From contig CAKROZ010000010.1 in the NCBI GenBank assembly GCA_934373635.1, positions 7,954-71,953 of the forward strand: a DNA stretch of 64,000 nucleotides, read 5' to 3'. A model generated the notes under the pieces. The model was given only the letters and a program-made list of their open reading frames with translations, did not search any database and was not told the origin of the DNA. The stretch is from an uncultured Eubacteriales bacterium (lineage in GTDB: Bacteria; Bacillota; Clostridia; Oscillospirales; CAG-272). Shown in pieces: positions 1 to 8,177 of this stretch (position 1 is its first letter; every line of letters begins with the position of its first letter). Both the position numbers and the translations under genes were made by a program.

Positions 1-276
1 GGTAAGAAGTATATCACGGAGGAGCTCGGCTTCATCGCGCCCTTCGACACCTTCTCGGAAGACGAAGTACCGAGCGACCCGCTCGCCCGCGAGGTGCTCC
101 GCTATATGCAGAACGAGAGTCTTACCTCGGTGCCGTGGAATTTCACGGTCTTCCCCTCTCAGAAGTTCAAGGACGATTTCGGCGCGTCCCTTCTCCGCTA
201 CGCGCAGGGTAGCAAGGAATGGAGCGCCGTCAAATCCGACATGGTTGCGAGCTGGAATAAGGAAAGCGCCTCGTAA
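1..276 (+). CDS. ABC sugar transporter substrate-binding protein, C-terminal part
   Basis: Reading frame 1 is open from the first base to the TAA at 274-276, so the gene starts before the window. The visible 91 residues read like the last helices of a family 1 extracellular solute-binding protein (a Pro-rich loop, then a Met-Val-Ala-Ser-Trp-Asn-Lys ending, common where these proteins close with an amphipathic helix). The call rests mainly on context: two permeases and an ATPase of the maltose/multiple-sugar class follow on the same strand, the first only 15 bases downstream. It should be a lipoprotein that hands an oligosaccharide to the permeases; the ligand cannot be read from this fragment. 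Confidence 0.75.
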   Translation, partial: GKKYITEELGFIAPFDTFSEDEVPSDPLAREVLRYMQNESLTSVPWNFTVFPSQKFKDDFGASLLRYAQGSKEWSAVKSDMVASWNKESAS

Positions 277-291
277 GGGGAGGTCGTCGTC

Positions 292-1140
292 ATGAACCGC
301 AATTCCCTGAAAAAATACTTTCCCCTGTTCGTGCTTCCCACCCTCATCGCCTTCTGTCTTTCCTTCGTCGTTCCCTTTGTTCTCGGCGTCGGGCTTTCCT
401 TCACCGAATTTACCACCGTGACCAATGCGAAATGGTGCGGCTTTGAAAACTATATCAAGGCGTTCACCGACGACGCGAGCTTTCTTCACGCCCTCGGCTT
501 CACCTTTCTTTTCACGATCGTTTCCATCCTCACGGTCAACGTATTTGCCTTTGCCTTGGCACTCCTTCTGACGCGGGGCATCCGCGGGACGAATCTGTTT
601 CGCTCGGTCTTCTTTTTGCCGAACCTCATCGGCGGCATCGTCCTCGGCTATATCTGGAATCTGCTCATCAACGGTGTGCTCGCCCGCTTCGGTGTCGATA
701 TCACCTACGCGGCGTCCTACGGCTTTTGGGGCCTCGTCCTGCTGACGAACTGGCAGCTGATCGGGTATATGATGGTCATCTATATCGCGGGACTACAGAA
801 CATCCCCGAGGATCTTCTCGAGGCGGCGGCGATCGACGGTGCCTCCCCGACGAAGGCGCTCTTCCGCATCAAGATTCCCGCCGTCATGCCCTCGATCACC
901 ATCTGCACCTTTCTGACCCTGACCAACTCCTTCAAAATGTTCGACCAGAACCTCGCCCTGACGGCGGGTGCACCCGAAAAGAGCACGGAGATGCTTGCCC
1001 TCAACATCTACAACACCTTTTATGGCAGGGTCGGCTGGCAGGGGGTCGGGCAGGCGAAGGCGGTCGTCTTCTTTCTCATCGTCGCCCTGCTCGCACTCTT
1101 ACAGTTAAAATTCACGTCGAGTCGTGAAGAGGAGGCATAA
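292..1140 (+). CDS. Carbohydrate ABC transporter permease, MalF/UgpA type
   Basis: A 282-residue inner-membrane protein with about six hydrophobic helices, the first at roughly residues 10-35. Near residues 180-200 it has the EAA loop (E-A-A-A-I-D-G-A-S-P) that docks the permease onto its ATPase, the hallmark of binding-protein-dependent permeases. Length fits the short MalF-like subunits of Gram-positive sugar importers (YurN/MsmF/UgpA). It lies 15 bases after the binding protein and its end nearly touches the next permease. It should form the transmembrane heterodimer with that next gene product; the substrate is probably a maltodextrin because malQ closes the operon. Confidence 0.92.
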   Translation: MNRNSLKKYFPLFVLPTLIAFCLSFVVPFVLGVGLSFTEFTTVTNAKWCGFENYIKAFTDDASFLHALGFTFLFTIVSILTVNVFAFALALLLTRGIRGTNLFRSVFFLPNLIGGIVLGYIWNLLINGVLARFGVDITYAASYGFWGLVLLTNWQLIGYMMVIYIAGLQNIPEDLLEAAAIDGASPTKALFRIKIPAVMPSITICTFLTLTNSFKMFDQNLALTAGAPEKSTEMLALNIYNTFYGRVGWQGVGQAKAVVFFLIVALLALLQLKFTSSREEEA

Positions 1141-1141
1141 T

Positions 1142-1987
1142 ATGCGGGTCAATAGCGACAAAAAATCAACAAAAGTAGTCATTTTCGTCTTTTTGTGCCT
1201 CCTCGCCATTCTGTTTTTGATTCCCGTTCTGCTTGTTCTGATGAACTCGTTCAAGTCGAGATTCTATATTTCGGGCGACCCTTTCGCATTCCCGAACGCC
1301 ACGACTTTCGTCGGCTTTCAAAATTATATTTCGGGACTTTCCGCAACGGGATTTTTCGCCGCCTTCGGGCGCTCGCTGTTTATCACCGTTTTCTCGGTCG
1401 CGGCGATCCTGATCTTCTGCTCGATGACGGCGTGGTATCTGCTCCGTATGCGGGGAAAGCTCTCGAACGCGCTTTACTACCTTTTCGTTTTCAGCATGAT
1501 CGTCCCCTTCCAGATGGTGATGTACACGATGACCTTTACGGTGAATCGTCTCGGACTCGCGAATCTGCCCGGTATCGTCCCCGTCTACCTCGGCTTCGGC
1601 GCGGGGCTGTCGGTCTTCATGATGAGCGGCTTTCTGAAAAGCATTCCGCACGAGATCGAAGAGGCGGCGACCATCGACGGTGCCTCCCCGATCGGGACCT
1701 TCTTCCTCGTCGTCTTCCCCATTCTGAAGCCGACGATCGTCACCGTCGCCATTCTGAATACCATGTGGATATGGAACGACTACCTGCTTCCCTACCTCGT
1801 CCTCGGTACCGACAAAAAGACGATACCCGTCGCGATTCAGATCGCGATGCAGGGGGCTTACGGTTCGACCGACTACGGGGGGCTCATGGCGATGCTCGTC
1901 CTTGCCATCATTCCGATCGTGATCTTCTATCTGTTCGGGCAAAAATATATTATCAAAGGTGTCGTCGCGGGGGCGGTCAAGGGCTGA
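1142..1987 (+). CDS. Carbohydrate ABC transporter permease, MalG/UgpE type
   Basis: A second six-helix permease (281 residues) with its own EAA loop (E-E-A-A-T-I-D-G-A-S-P, near residues 175-190) and the W-N-D-Y-L-L-P segment characteristic of MalG-type subunits. I take the ATG at 1142 because an AGGAGG lies 6 bases upstream, inside the end of the preceding permease; an in-frame ATG at 1124 would overlap that gene and has no comparable site. It completes the membrane part of the importer and is followed after 22 bases by the ATPase gene, so all components are translated from one message. Confidence 0.92.
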   Translation: MRVNSDKKSTKVVIFVFLCLLAILFLIPVLLVLMNSFKSRFYISGDPFAFPNATTFVGFQNYISGLSATGFFAAFGRSLFITVFSVAAILIFCSMTAWYLLRMRGKLSNALYYLFVFSMIVPFQMVMYTMTFTVNRLGLANLPGIVPVYLGFGAGLSVFMMSGFLKSIPHEIEEAATIDGASPIGTFFLVVFPILKPTIVTVAILNTMWIWNDYLLPYLVLGTDKKTIPVAIQIAMQGAYGSTDYGGLMAMLVLAIIPIVIFYLFGQKYIIKGVVAGAVKG

Positions 1988-2009
1988 CGGCGGCGAAAGG
2001 AGAATTTCT

Positions 2010-3101
2010 ATGGCTTCGATTTCCCTTCGGAACATTGTCAAAACCTATGAGGACGGACACACCGTCATCGACGGACTGAATCTCGAGATCCGCGACCGCG
2101 AATTCATGATTCTTGTCGGTCCCTCGGGGTGCGGTAAATCCACGACGCTCCGCATGATCGCGGGGCTCGAGGAGATCTCGGGCGGCGATCTGTATATCGG
2201 CGAGCGGCGGGTCAACGATGTCGCGCCGAAGGACAGAGACATCGCCATGGTGTTCCAGAGCTACGCGCTCTACCCGCACATGAGCGTTTATAAGAACATG
2301 GCATTTGCCCTCGAGCTTCGGAAGGTGCCGCGCGAAGAGATCGACCGCCGCGTGCGCGAGGCGGCAAGGATGCTCGACATCGAGGGGTATCTCGACCGCA
2401 AGCCGCGCGCCCTTTCGGGCGGACAGCGCCAGCGTGTCGCACTCGGTCGTGCGATGGTGCGCCATCCCGCCGTCTTCCTGCTCGACGAGCCCCTCTCCAA
2501 CCTCGACGCCAAGCTGCGCGGCGAGATGCGCTCCCGCATCGCGAAGCTGCACGAGGAGCTCGGCACGACCTTTGTCTACGTCACGCACGATCAGACCGAG
2601 GCGATGACCATGGCGGACAGGATCGTCGTCATGCGGGACGGTGTGATCCAACAGGCGGACACGCCCGAAAATCTCTATCATTTTCCCGTCAACCGCTTCG
2701 TCGCGGGCTTTATCGGCACGCCCGAGATGAATTTTCTTCCCGTGACGGTGGAAAAGGGGGGCGAGAGTATCGCCTTCTCCTGCGGGACGCTCCCCCTTCC
2801 TCTCTCCATGCGGGAGGCGGCGCGCGCTTATGTCGGTGAGACGCTTCTCTTCGGCATCCGCCCGGAGAGTTTCTCCCTCGCGAAGGCGGGGAGCGGCGAT
2901 TTTGACATGAAGGCGGAGATCTCCGAGATGATGGGCACCGAATTCTATCTGCACGGGCATCTCGGAAAGACGCCCGTCGTCGCCCGCATTTCCTCGGTGG
3001 AAAAGCTCTCGAGCGGCATTACCGTTTCTCTGAAAATGAACCTGCGCGCGGGACATCTGTTTGACGCGGAGACGGGTGTCGCGCTCGCACACGGAGCATG
3101 A
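2010..3101 (+). CDS. Sugar ABC transporter ATPase, MalK/MsmK/UgpC type
   Basis: A 363-residue ATPase energising the preceding permeases. Walker A (G-P-S-G-C-G-K-S-T) is at residues 37-45, the ABC signature L-S-G-G-Q-R-Q-R near 134, Walker B V-F-L-L-D-E-P near 155 and the switch histidine in V-T-H-D. A C-terminal OB-type regulatory domain of about 120 residues, with the G-I-R-P-E motif, marks the MalK/UgpC subfamily. The start at 2010 has an AAAGGAGA site; an earlier in-frame ATG at 1959 lies inside the permease gene. Many Firmicutes share one MsmK/MsmX ATPase among importers, so having one inside the operon is worth noting. The stop overlaps the malQ start by ATGA. Confidence 0.95.
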   Translation: MASISLRNIVKTYEDGHTVIDGLNLEIRDREFMILVGPSGCGKSTTLRMIAGLEEISGGDLYIGERRVNDVAPKDRDIAMVFQSYALYPHMSVYKNMAFALELRKVPREEIDRRVREAARMLDIEGYLDRKPRALSGGQRQRVALGRAMVRHPAVFLLDEPLSNLDAKLRGEMRSRIAKLHEELGTTFVYVTHDQTEAMTMADRIVVMRDGVIQQADTPENLYHFPVNRFVAGFIGTPEMNFLPVTVEKGGESIAFSCGTLPLPLSMREAARAYVGETLLFGIRPESFSLAKAGSGDFDMKAEISEMMGTEFYLHGHLGKTPVVARISSVEKLSSGITVSLKMNLRAGHLFDAETGVALAHGA

Positions 3102-4594
3102 GAATACCGCGGAGCGCGGGGCTTCTTCTCCCCGTCTTTTCCCTGCCCGGGGAGCACGGGATCGGCACGCTCGGAAAGGAGGCTTACGCATGGATCGACT
3201 TTCTGGCAGAGGCGAAGCAGACCTATTGGCAACTGCTCCCCGTCGGTCCGACGGGATTCGGGAATTCCCCCTATCAGAGCTTTTCGACCTTTGCGGGAAA
3301 TCCGTATTTCATCGATCCCGATCTGCTCGCGGAGGACGGGCTTCTCTCCCCCGACGAATATCGCGGGATGTTCTCGGATATTCCGCGGGACAGGGTGGAC
3401 TACGGTGCTCTGTTTTTGCGTAAGGAGCCCCTCCTTCGCAAGGCGGTGAAGCGCCTGTTCGACGCGCCGCCCGCGGGGCTCAATCAGTTTTTTGCGGACG
3501 CATCGGGGTGGCTCGAGGACTACGCGCTGTTCACCGCGCTGAAACGGGAGAACCGCGGCACTCCCTTTTGGGAATGGCGTGCGGGCGAGCGGGAGGGGGA
3601 TGCCGCGGCGCTCGAGGAAGCGCGCCGCCGTCTCTCGGAGGAGATCCGCTACGAGAAGGGAGTGCAATATCTCTTTTTCACCCAATGGGTCAGGCTGAAG
3701 GTCTATGCGGCACGGCGGGGAGTGCGTCTGTTCGGTGACCTTCCTTTCTACGTATCGGCGGACAGCGCCGAGGTCTTTTTCCGACGGGACGAATTCTTTC
3801 TCGACGCGCGCGGAGCGCCCTCCCTCGTCGCGGGGTGTCCGCCCGACGCCTTTTCGGCGGGCGGTCAGCTGTGGGGAAACCCTGTCTACCGCTTCGATGT
3901 GATGCGGGAGAGGGGGTATCGCTTCTGGCTCGAGCGCCTTTCCTTCGCGCTCGGGATGTTTGATCTGCTACGCATCGACCATTTCCGCGGCTTCGACGCC
4001 TTCTACACCGTCGGGGCGGGTGCGGAGGATGCGAGAGAGGGGACGTGGCAGCGCGGGCCCGGTGCGGAGCTCTTCCGCACGGCGCGAGAGGCGCTCGGAG
4101 ATCTTCCCCTCGTCGCGGAGGATCTCGGCTTTGTTACCGATAGTGTACGCGAGCTTTTGCGCGCCGTCGACATCCCGGGGATGAAGGTGCTGCAATTCGC
4201 TTTTGACTCCAGAGAAGCTGGTGATTATCTTCCGTATCGCTATCCGATGCAAAGTGTTGTTTACACAGGGACGCATGACAATGACACATTGCGCGGATTT
4301 TGTCGTCATGCGGCGCCACAGGACATTGAGCGTGCGATGCGCTATCTTCTTGCGGAGAATGAAGAGATGCTCTGTCGGAACATGATGCTTGCGGCGCTCT
4401 CCTCGGTCTCCGATCTTGCGATACTGACGGTACAGGATCTGCTCGGGCTCGGGAGCGCGGGGAGGATCAACACCCCCGGCACGCAGAGCGGAAACTGGGA
4501 ATTTCGTCTCCCCCGCCCTCTCGGAGAGGGGGAAGCGCGTTTTCTCGCGGAGTACACCGAGTTATACGGCAGGGTGCCCTCGGCTTCCGGCTGA
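3098..4594 (+). CDS. malQ: 4-alpha-glucanotransferase (amylomaltase), GH77
   Basis: Transfers alpha-1,4-glucan segments between maltodextrins and releases glucose, in the cytoplasm. At 498 residues it has the normal bacterial MalQ length. It starts with the typical L-L-P-V-F-S-L-P-G-E-H-G-I-G-T-L-G segment. The GH77 catalytic trio is visible: nucleophile Asp294 in L-R-I-D-H-F-R-G, acid/base Glu341 in V-A-E-D-L-G, and Asp394 in G-T-H-D-N-D-T. Translational coupling (ATGA overlap) to the importer ATPase points to maltodextrin as the imported sugar. The stretch 4195-4400 is visibly poorer in G/C-ending codons than the rest of the gene, which may reflect a recombined segment. Confidence 0.96.
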   Translation: MRIPRSAGLLLPVFSLPGEHGIGTLGKEAYAWIDFLAEAKQTYWQLLPVGPTGFGNSPYQSFSTFAGNPYFIDPDLLAEDGLLSPDEYRGMFSDIPRDRVDYGALFLRKEPLLRKAVKRLFDAPPAGLNQFFADASGWLEDYALFTALKRENRGTPFWEWRAGEREGDAAALEEARRRLSEEIRYEKGVQYLFFTQWVRLKVYAARRGVRLFGDLPFYVSADSAEVFFRRDEFFLDARGAPSLVAGCPPDAFSAGGQLWGNPVYRFDVMRERGYRFWLERLSFALGMFDLLRIDHFRGFDAFYTVGAGAEDAREGTWQRGPGAELFRTAREALGDLPLVAEDLGFVTDSVRELLRAVDIPGMKVLQFAFDSREAGDYLPYRYPMQSVVYTGTHDNDTLRGFCRHAAPQDIERAMRYLLAENEEMLCRNMMLAALSSVSDLAILTVQDLLGLGSAGRINTPGTQSGNWEFRLPRPLGEGEARFLAEYTELYGRVPSASG

Positions 4595-4868
4595 CGCGCC
4601 GGAGCCTTCGCCTGTGCGGTGCTCGGTCATTCTCCCGCAGGCAGAGAACGGGCATCTGCCGATCGTGAGGGCAAAGATTTATAAAAAACGCACGGTCGCG
4701 GGGATCCATTTTCTGCGGCTATGCGTTTTTCCTCTTTTTGTTCATATTTCCTTTTTTGATTTGTGATATAGTATTTTCAGCGTTTTTTGCCTTCGTTTCC
4801 CGATCTTACCGCGGAAGAGGCAAGAATTTACGCCAAAAACTATTGATAGATCTGCAAAGGAGAAAATC

Positions 4869-5516
4869 ATGACTTACGCATACGCAAGAGTATCCACCAC
4901 CGACCAAAATCTCGAACGCCAGCTTTCCGCCTTCCGCGAGTTCGGCGTATCGGATACACAGATTTACGCCGATAAAAAAAGCGGCAAGGATTTCATCCGT
5001 ACCGCCTACATCCGTATGTTGAAAAAGCTGAAGCCCGGGGATCTTCTCGTCATCAAGTCCATTGACCGCCTCGGCAGAAATTACGATATGATCATCGAGG
5101 AATGGAGCCGTATCACGACGAAGATCGGTGCGGACATTCTCGTGCTCGACATGCCTCTGCTCGATACCCGGACGAAGAGCGAAAACCTCGTCGGAAAGTT
5201 CATCTCGGACATCGTTTTGCAGGTACTCTCCTTCGTCGCGGAAAACGAGCGTGCGAACATCCGCGCACGGCAGGCGGAGGGCATCGCTATCGCCAAAAAG
5301 AACGGCGTCCGCTTCGGCAGACCCGAGCGCGGCTATCCGGATACCTTCATTCGCCTCATCTGCGCCTACCGCCGCCGCGAAATCCCGATCCGCGAGGTGT
5401 TGGCAAAATCGAATATGAACCGCTCAAATTTTTACTATCACATGGGGCGCTGTATCGAGACCGACCGTGAAAATTACGAGCGCGTCGCCCGCCAGACACG
5501 CTGCAAGCTCTCCTGA
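4869..5516 (+). CDS. Small serine recombinase (resolvase/invertase family)
   Basis: A 215-residue site-specific recombinase. The catalytic serine is Ser9 in Y-A-R-V-S-T-T-D-Q-N, followed by the D-R-L-G-R-N motif near residues 68-73 and the long E helix with E-R-A-N-I-R-A-R-Q-A-E-G near 120-135. The C-terminus is a short helix-turn-helix domain (about residues 150-200) as in Hin and transposon resolvases. A GGAG site sits 7 bases before the ATG. It stands alone between malQ and a tRNA-Pro locus, with no transposase beside it, so it is probably a leftover of, or a helper for, an element inserted near the tRNA. I see no obvious paired crossover sites. The target is unknown. Confidence 0.9.
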   Translation: MTYAYARVSTTDQNLERQLSAFREFGVSDTQIYADKKSGKDFIRTAYIRMLKKLKPGDLLVIKSIDRLGRNYDMIIEEWSRITTKIGADILVLDMPLLDTRTKSENLVGKFISDIVLQVLSFVAENERANIRARQAEGIAIAKKNGVRFGRPERGYPDTFIRLICAYRRREIPIREVLAKSNMNRSNFYYHMGRCIETDRENYERVARQTRCKLS

Positions 5517-5716
5517 CAAAAAACGTGTCGGTCGCGAATGTGTTTCCGTTGTGTTGCATTTGTGCCGAGGCTTTCGGGCAGAATTTCTCGGATTCAATGC
5601 ACCCCGCGAAATCTTCCCCGAAATGCAGCAACGGAGCGTATCGATACGTTCGTTTTGAAAATTTACCCGAAAATTCCCGCGCAAAATTTGCCGCACACAA
5701 AAGCTCGTCCACCACT

Positions 5717-5745
5717 TGACATTTGCGGTATTTTTTGCTATACTG
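5717..5745 (+). promoter_or_regulatory. Sigma-A-type promoter before a tRNA-Pro-like sequence
   Basis: TTGACA at 5717-5722 and TATACT at 5740-5745 with a 17-base spacer. The expected start near 5752 is only a few bases before the tRNA-like sequence at 5757. Confidence 0.75.
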
Positions 5746-5756
5746 TTTAGGTATTC

Positions 5757-5798
5757 GGGATGTAGGGTAACGGTCACCCGCTTGCTTTGGGAGCGTGT
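5757..5798 (+). pseudogene. tRNA-Pro-like 5' half (acceptor strand, D arm, anticodon arm)
   Basis: The segment begins CGGGATG (C1 is typical of tRNA-Pro), then TA and a D arm with stem GGGT/ACCC (5766-5769, 5777-5780) around a loop containing GG. An anticodon arm follows with loop TTTGGGA (5787-5793), identical to the loop of the intact tRNA-Pro at 5951 and reading anticodon UGG. The anticodon stem has one mismatch. Downstream I find no T arm, no GTTCGAATC box and no matching 3' acceptor strand, so the 3' half is lost or replaced. With a good promoter directly upstream, it reads as a truncated tRNA gene. The rest of 5799-5950 holds no gene; a GCCG/CGGC hairpin flanked by T and A runs lies at 5862-5891. 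Confidence 0.45.
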
Positions 5799-5950
5799 GA
5801 CCGCCTCATGAACCGACCTCCGAAAGCTCGCAAAATCTCCGTTTTCCCCGCGTTTCCTCGCTTTTTTGCCGCCGTGTGCTTCGGCAAAAAACTTTTGACC
5901 ACAGATTTGACCACTGGATTTGACAGAAAAAACTGAATATTTTCACCAAT

Positions 5951-6026
5951 CGGGGTGTGGCGCAGCTGGTAGCGCGCGAAGTTTGGGACTTCGATGCCGT
6001 CGGTTCGAATCCGGCCACTCCGACCA
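5951..6026 (+). tRNA. tRNA-Pro (anticodon UGG), CCA encoded
   Basis: Folds as a complete cloverleaf: acceptor strands 5951-5957 and 6016-6022 pair with one G-U, the anticodon arm CGAAG/CTTCG encloses TTTGGGA (anticodon TGG), and the T arm contains the TTCGAAT loop. The discriminator A is followed by an encoded CCA. C1-G72 is the usual tRNA-Pro identity pair. Confidence 0.95.
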
Positions 6027-6228
6027 AAAATCAGTCGAAAATGAGATTTTTCTCCCTACTTTCGGCTGATTTTTTGCTTATAAACGACTCTTATCCACCA
6101 CTTCGAAAAATTTCGATGACGGCAGAAACGCGGCTTGTGCCATAGTTACAGCACAAGCCGCTTTCTTTTTTTCATAAGGCTTTTTCTTTGCCTACTGCGC
6201 CGCAAATTTTAAGTGCTGACCGTCATGG

Positions 6229-6587
6229 TCAGCCCTTATTTGTCGCCTTCTCTCCCGCCTTGATTTCCGCAATCTCCTTTTTCATCTCAGCAATCAGCAC
6301 CTTGAGCTTTTCCTCGCACTCCTCCCGCGTGGTGGCGTAGATGTTCTTTGCGATTCGTTTGCCGTTCACACGCGGGGAGAACCTACCCTCATAGAGGTGA
6401 TCGTTGATCATCGTCACGCAACCCGTGCCGGGTTTGCGTATTTTGCCCTTATACGGCTCAAATTTCGGCTCTGTCGGCTGATTGTCCGCTTCACTGTCAC
6501 TTGTCTTGTCCGTTGCGGTCGGCTCGGGAATGGGCGTGTCAGCCCCGCCGTTCTGCGGTCGGGTCTTGCCGCCGCCTGCCGCTCATC
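6229..6587 (-). pseudogene. Broken mobile-element recombinase/integrase-type DNA-binding fragment
   Basis: On the minus strand the frame ending at 6229 reads K-G-K-I-R-K-P-G-T-G, then I-N-D-H-L-Y-E-G-R-F-S-P-R-V-N-G-K-R and T-R-E-E-C-E-E-K-L. That is the pattern of the small arm-binding (AP2-like) domain of tyrosine integrases and related recombinase tails in Clostridia. It ends after a charged helix without any catalytic domain. Upstream this frame closes at a TGA near 6584-6586, while an ATG at 6587 in another frame gives a plausible N-terminus (M-S-G-R-R-R-Q-D-P-T-A-E-R-R), suggesting one frameshift. I read it as the remnant of an element that used the adjacent tRNA-Pro. The family assignment is tentative. 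Confidence 0.45.
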
Positions 6588-6978
6588 GTGTCGGTGATAT
6601 AAGAAGAGGACCTGAAACGGCAAAGCGACTTCGTGGGCTTGTGCAAATTTACAGGCAAATCGAATCCCGTTCGTTACATGAAACAGGAGAGGGATGATTT
6701 GTTTTGAATTCCGGCTACCGTTATTGTGAAAAATAACGAAAGATTCTTTTTTGATTCTTGCCTCACATATTCCTATTATGAAAGGTTCACGGGAGCTTCC
6801 GTGAGCCTTTTGTCATCGTTTGAACGTGTGTTTCCGAAATTTAGTTTTCATCAATTTTCTATGCGGCCTACGCTTTTTGCCTCTTCACGAAGCATAGCGA
6901 CCTTCAAAAAGGCATACATTCGGATTTTCGCGCATACGAAGACGGCATTGTGAAATTTCCGCTTCGAGCCGACGGGGT
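6588..6978. other. Intergenic stretch without a supported gene
   Basis: No frame here has a convincing start, length or family signature. The only clear structure is a hairpin with 12-base arms at 6781-6810 (one G-U pair) followed by TTTTGT, a possible weak terminator. It does not obviously serve either neighbour. Confidence 0.5.
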
Positions 6979-8004
6979 TCAGCAGTAATACTCCATCGGG
7001 TAGGTGAGGTACTCGTTCGGTGCCAGCTGATCGGCGGTCACATAACCTGCGGGTGCGGTGAGAAGAGCGGGCAGACGGTTGACGACCGTCGCGCAGGTGT
7101 GCTCGACCGTCGCGGGCTTCACAACATGAAACTCCGTATCCGGCTCACCCGTGATCTTCCAGTCGCACATATCGCCGTCATCGGGACCGTACACCTTACC
7201 GATGGTCTCCTCCTCGATGGTGATGCCCTGCATCGTCTCGATGGTCACGACGGCGGACATACCGATGCAACGACCCGCCTTGATGGTCTTACCGAGCGTC
7301 GAGGACTCGATGTCGTGGTCGATGATACAGGGAACGTGCTTTTGTGTGATGGACTTGATCGTCAATCCGAGCTTATTTGCGAGGGCTTCGCTCGCGTTCC
7401 ATGCATAGGAGGGCTCGAAGGACGAGGGATGCGCAATCTGCTTTTCGAATTCTTCCTTCGTCAGGTCGCATCCGTGTGCCTTTGCGAGGGCGAGACCGTA
7501 CTCGTCTACATTATAGCTATATGCACCCTTGATCTTCGTGATCTTGTGGCAACCGCCCGCGACGAGCGCGACCATGTTGATCCAGAAAATATCCTGCATG
7601 CCGCTGCCCGTGATTGTGCAACCCGTCTCTTTGGCAAGTGCGTCGAGACGATTGATCTGAGCGGCGGAGGTCGTCCAGGGATAGATGGCTTCCTCGCAGG
7701 TGGTGATGACGTTGATACCGCGCTTTACGCACTTCTCTACGTGATCGTAAATATCGCCGATGAAACTGAAGAGGGTCACGATGGCGACATCCGCGTCGCA
7801 CTCGTCGAGAACCTTGTCCGCATCCTTCGAGATAATGACGCCCGTCTTGACGCCGAGACCCGCAAAGTCGCCCACATCCTGACCGACCACCGCGGGATTC
7901 ACATCGATCGCGCCGACGATCTGTGCGCCGTGCTCGTGCAAATACCGAAGAATGTACTTGCTCATTTTACCGCAACCGTACTGTACAACCTTGATTTTCT
8001 CCAT
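6979..8004 (-). CDS. DapB-fold NAD(P)-dependent dehydrogenase (diaminopentanoate dehydrogenase-like)
   Basis: A 341-residue protein with an N-terminal Rossmann fold (V-V-Q-Y-G-C-G-K-M near residues 5-13, where G-x-G-x-x-G is expected) and a C-terminal alpha/beta domain as in dihydrodipicolinate reductase. The length and the E-E-A-I-Y-P-W and S-G-M-Q-D motifs match the 2,4-diaminopentanoate dehydrogenase group rather than true DapB, which is about 250 residues. The start at 8004 has AGGAGG 8 bases upstream. No other ornithine-fermentation gene is nearby, so the substrate is open. The promoter at 8071-8101 carries a MerR-type operator and the MerR gene lies directly upstream on the same strand. 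Confidence 0.8.
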   Translation of the reverse strand: MEKIKVVQYGCGKMSKYILRYLHEHGAQIVGAIDVNPAVVGQDVGDFAGLGVKTGVIISKDADKVLDECDADVAIVTLFSFIGDIYDHVEKCVKRGINVITTCEEAIYPWTTSAAQINRLDALAKETGCTITGSGMQDIFWINMVALVAGGCHKITKIKGAYSYNVDEYGLALAKAHGCDLTKEEFEKQIAHPSSFEPSYAWNASEALANKLGLTIKSITQKHVPCIIDHDIESSTLGKTIKAGRCIGMSAVVTIETMQGITIEEETIGKVYGPDDGDMCDWKITGEPDTEFHVVKPATVEHTCATVVNRLPALLTAPAGYVTADQLAPNEYLTYPMEYYC

Positions 8005-8070
8005 GGAAAAAGCCTCCTTGGTAATAAAGAATATGGTAAAACCGAGAGGACTTCTCTCGCTTCCGTCTTT

Positions 8071-8101
8071 ATTATACACCCTCATGCAGGATGAGAGTCA
8101 A
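8071..8101 (-). promoter_or_regulatory. MerR-type promoter with 19-base spacer and dyad operator
   Basis: On the minus strand TTGACT (8096-8101) and TATAAT (8071-8076) are separated by 19 bases instead of 17, and the spacer holds the inverted repeat CTCAT-N5-ATGAG. Long spacers with a central dyad are the signature of promoters switched on by MerR-family activators. The regulator gene is 77 bases further upstream. Confidence 0.8.
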
Positions 8102-8177
8102 GAAGAGGAGAAAAAAATCAAATTGTTTACAATTCCGAAAAACCTTATGCCCGACGGGTGGGATTCGACACGCGCCG

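Noticed and set aside
1195..2079. Long alternative frames overlapping the permease genes
   Set aside because: They are shadows of GC-rich codon use; the permease frames have ribosome binding sites, membrane helices and EAA loops.
5862..5891. Rho-independent terminator after the tRNA-Pro-like half
   Set aside because: The GCCG/CGGC hairpin is followed by A's rather than T's on the plus strand, so it is at best a minus-strand signal.
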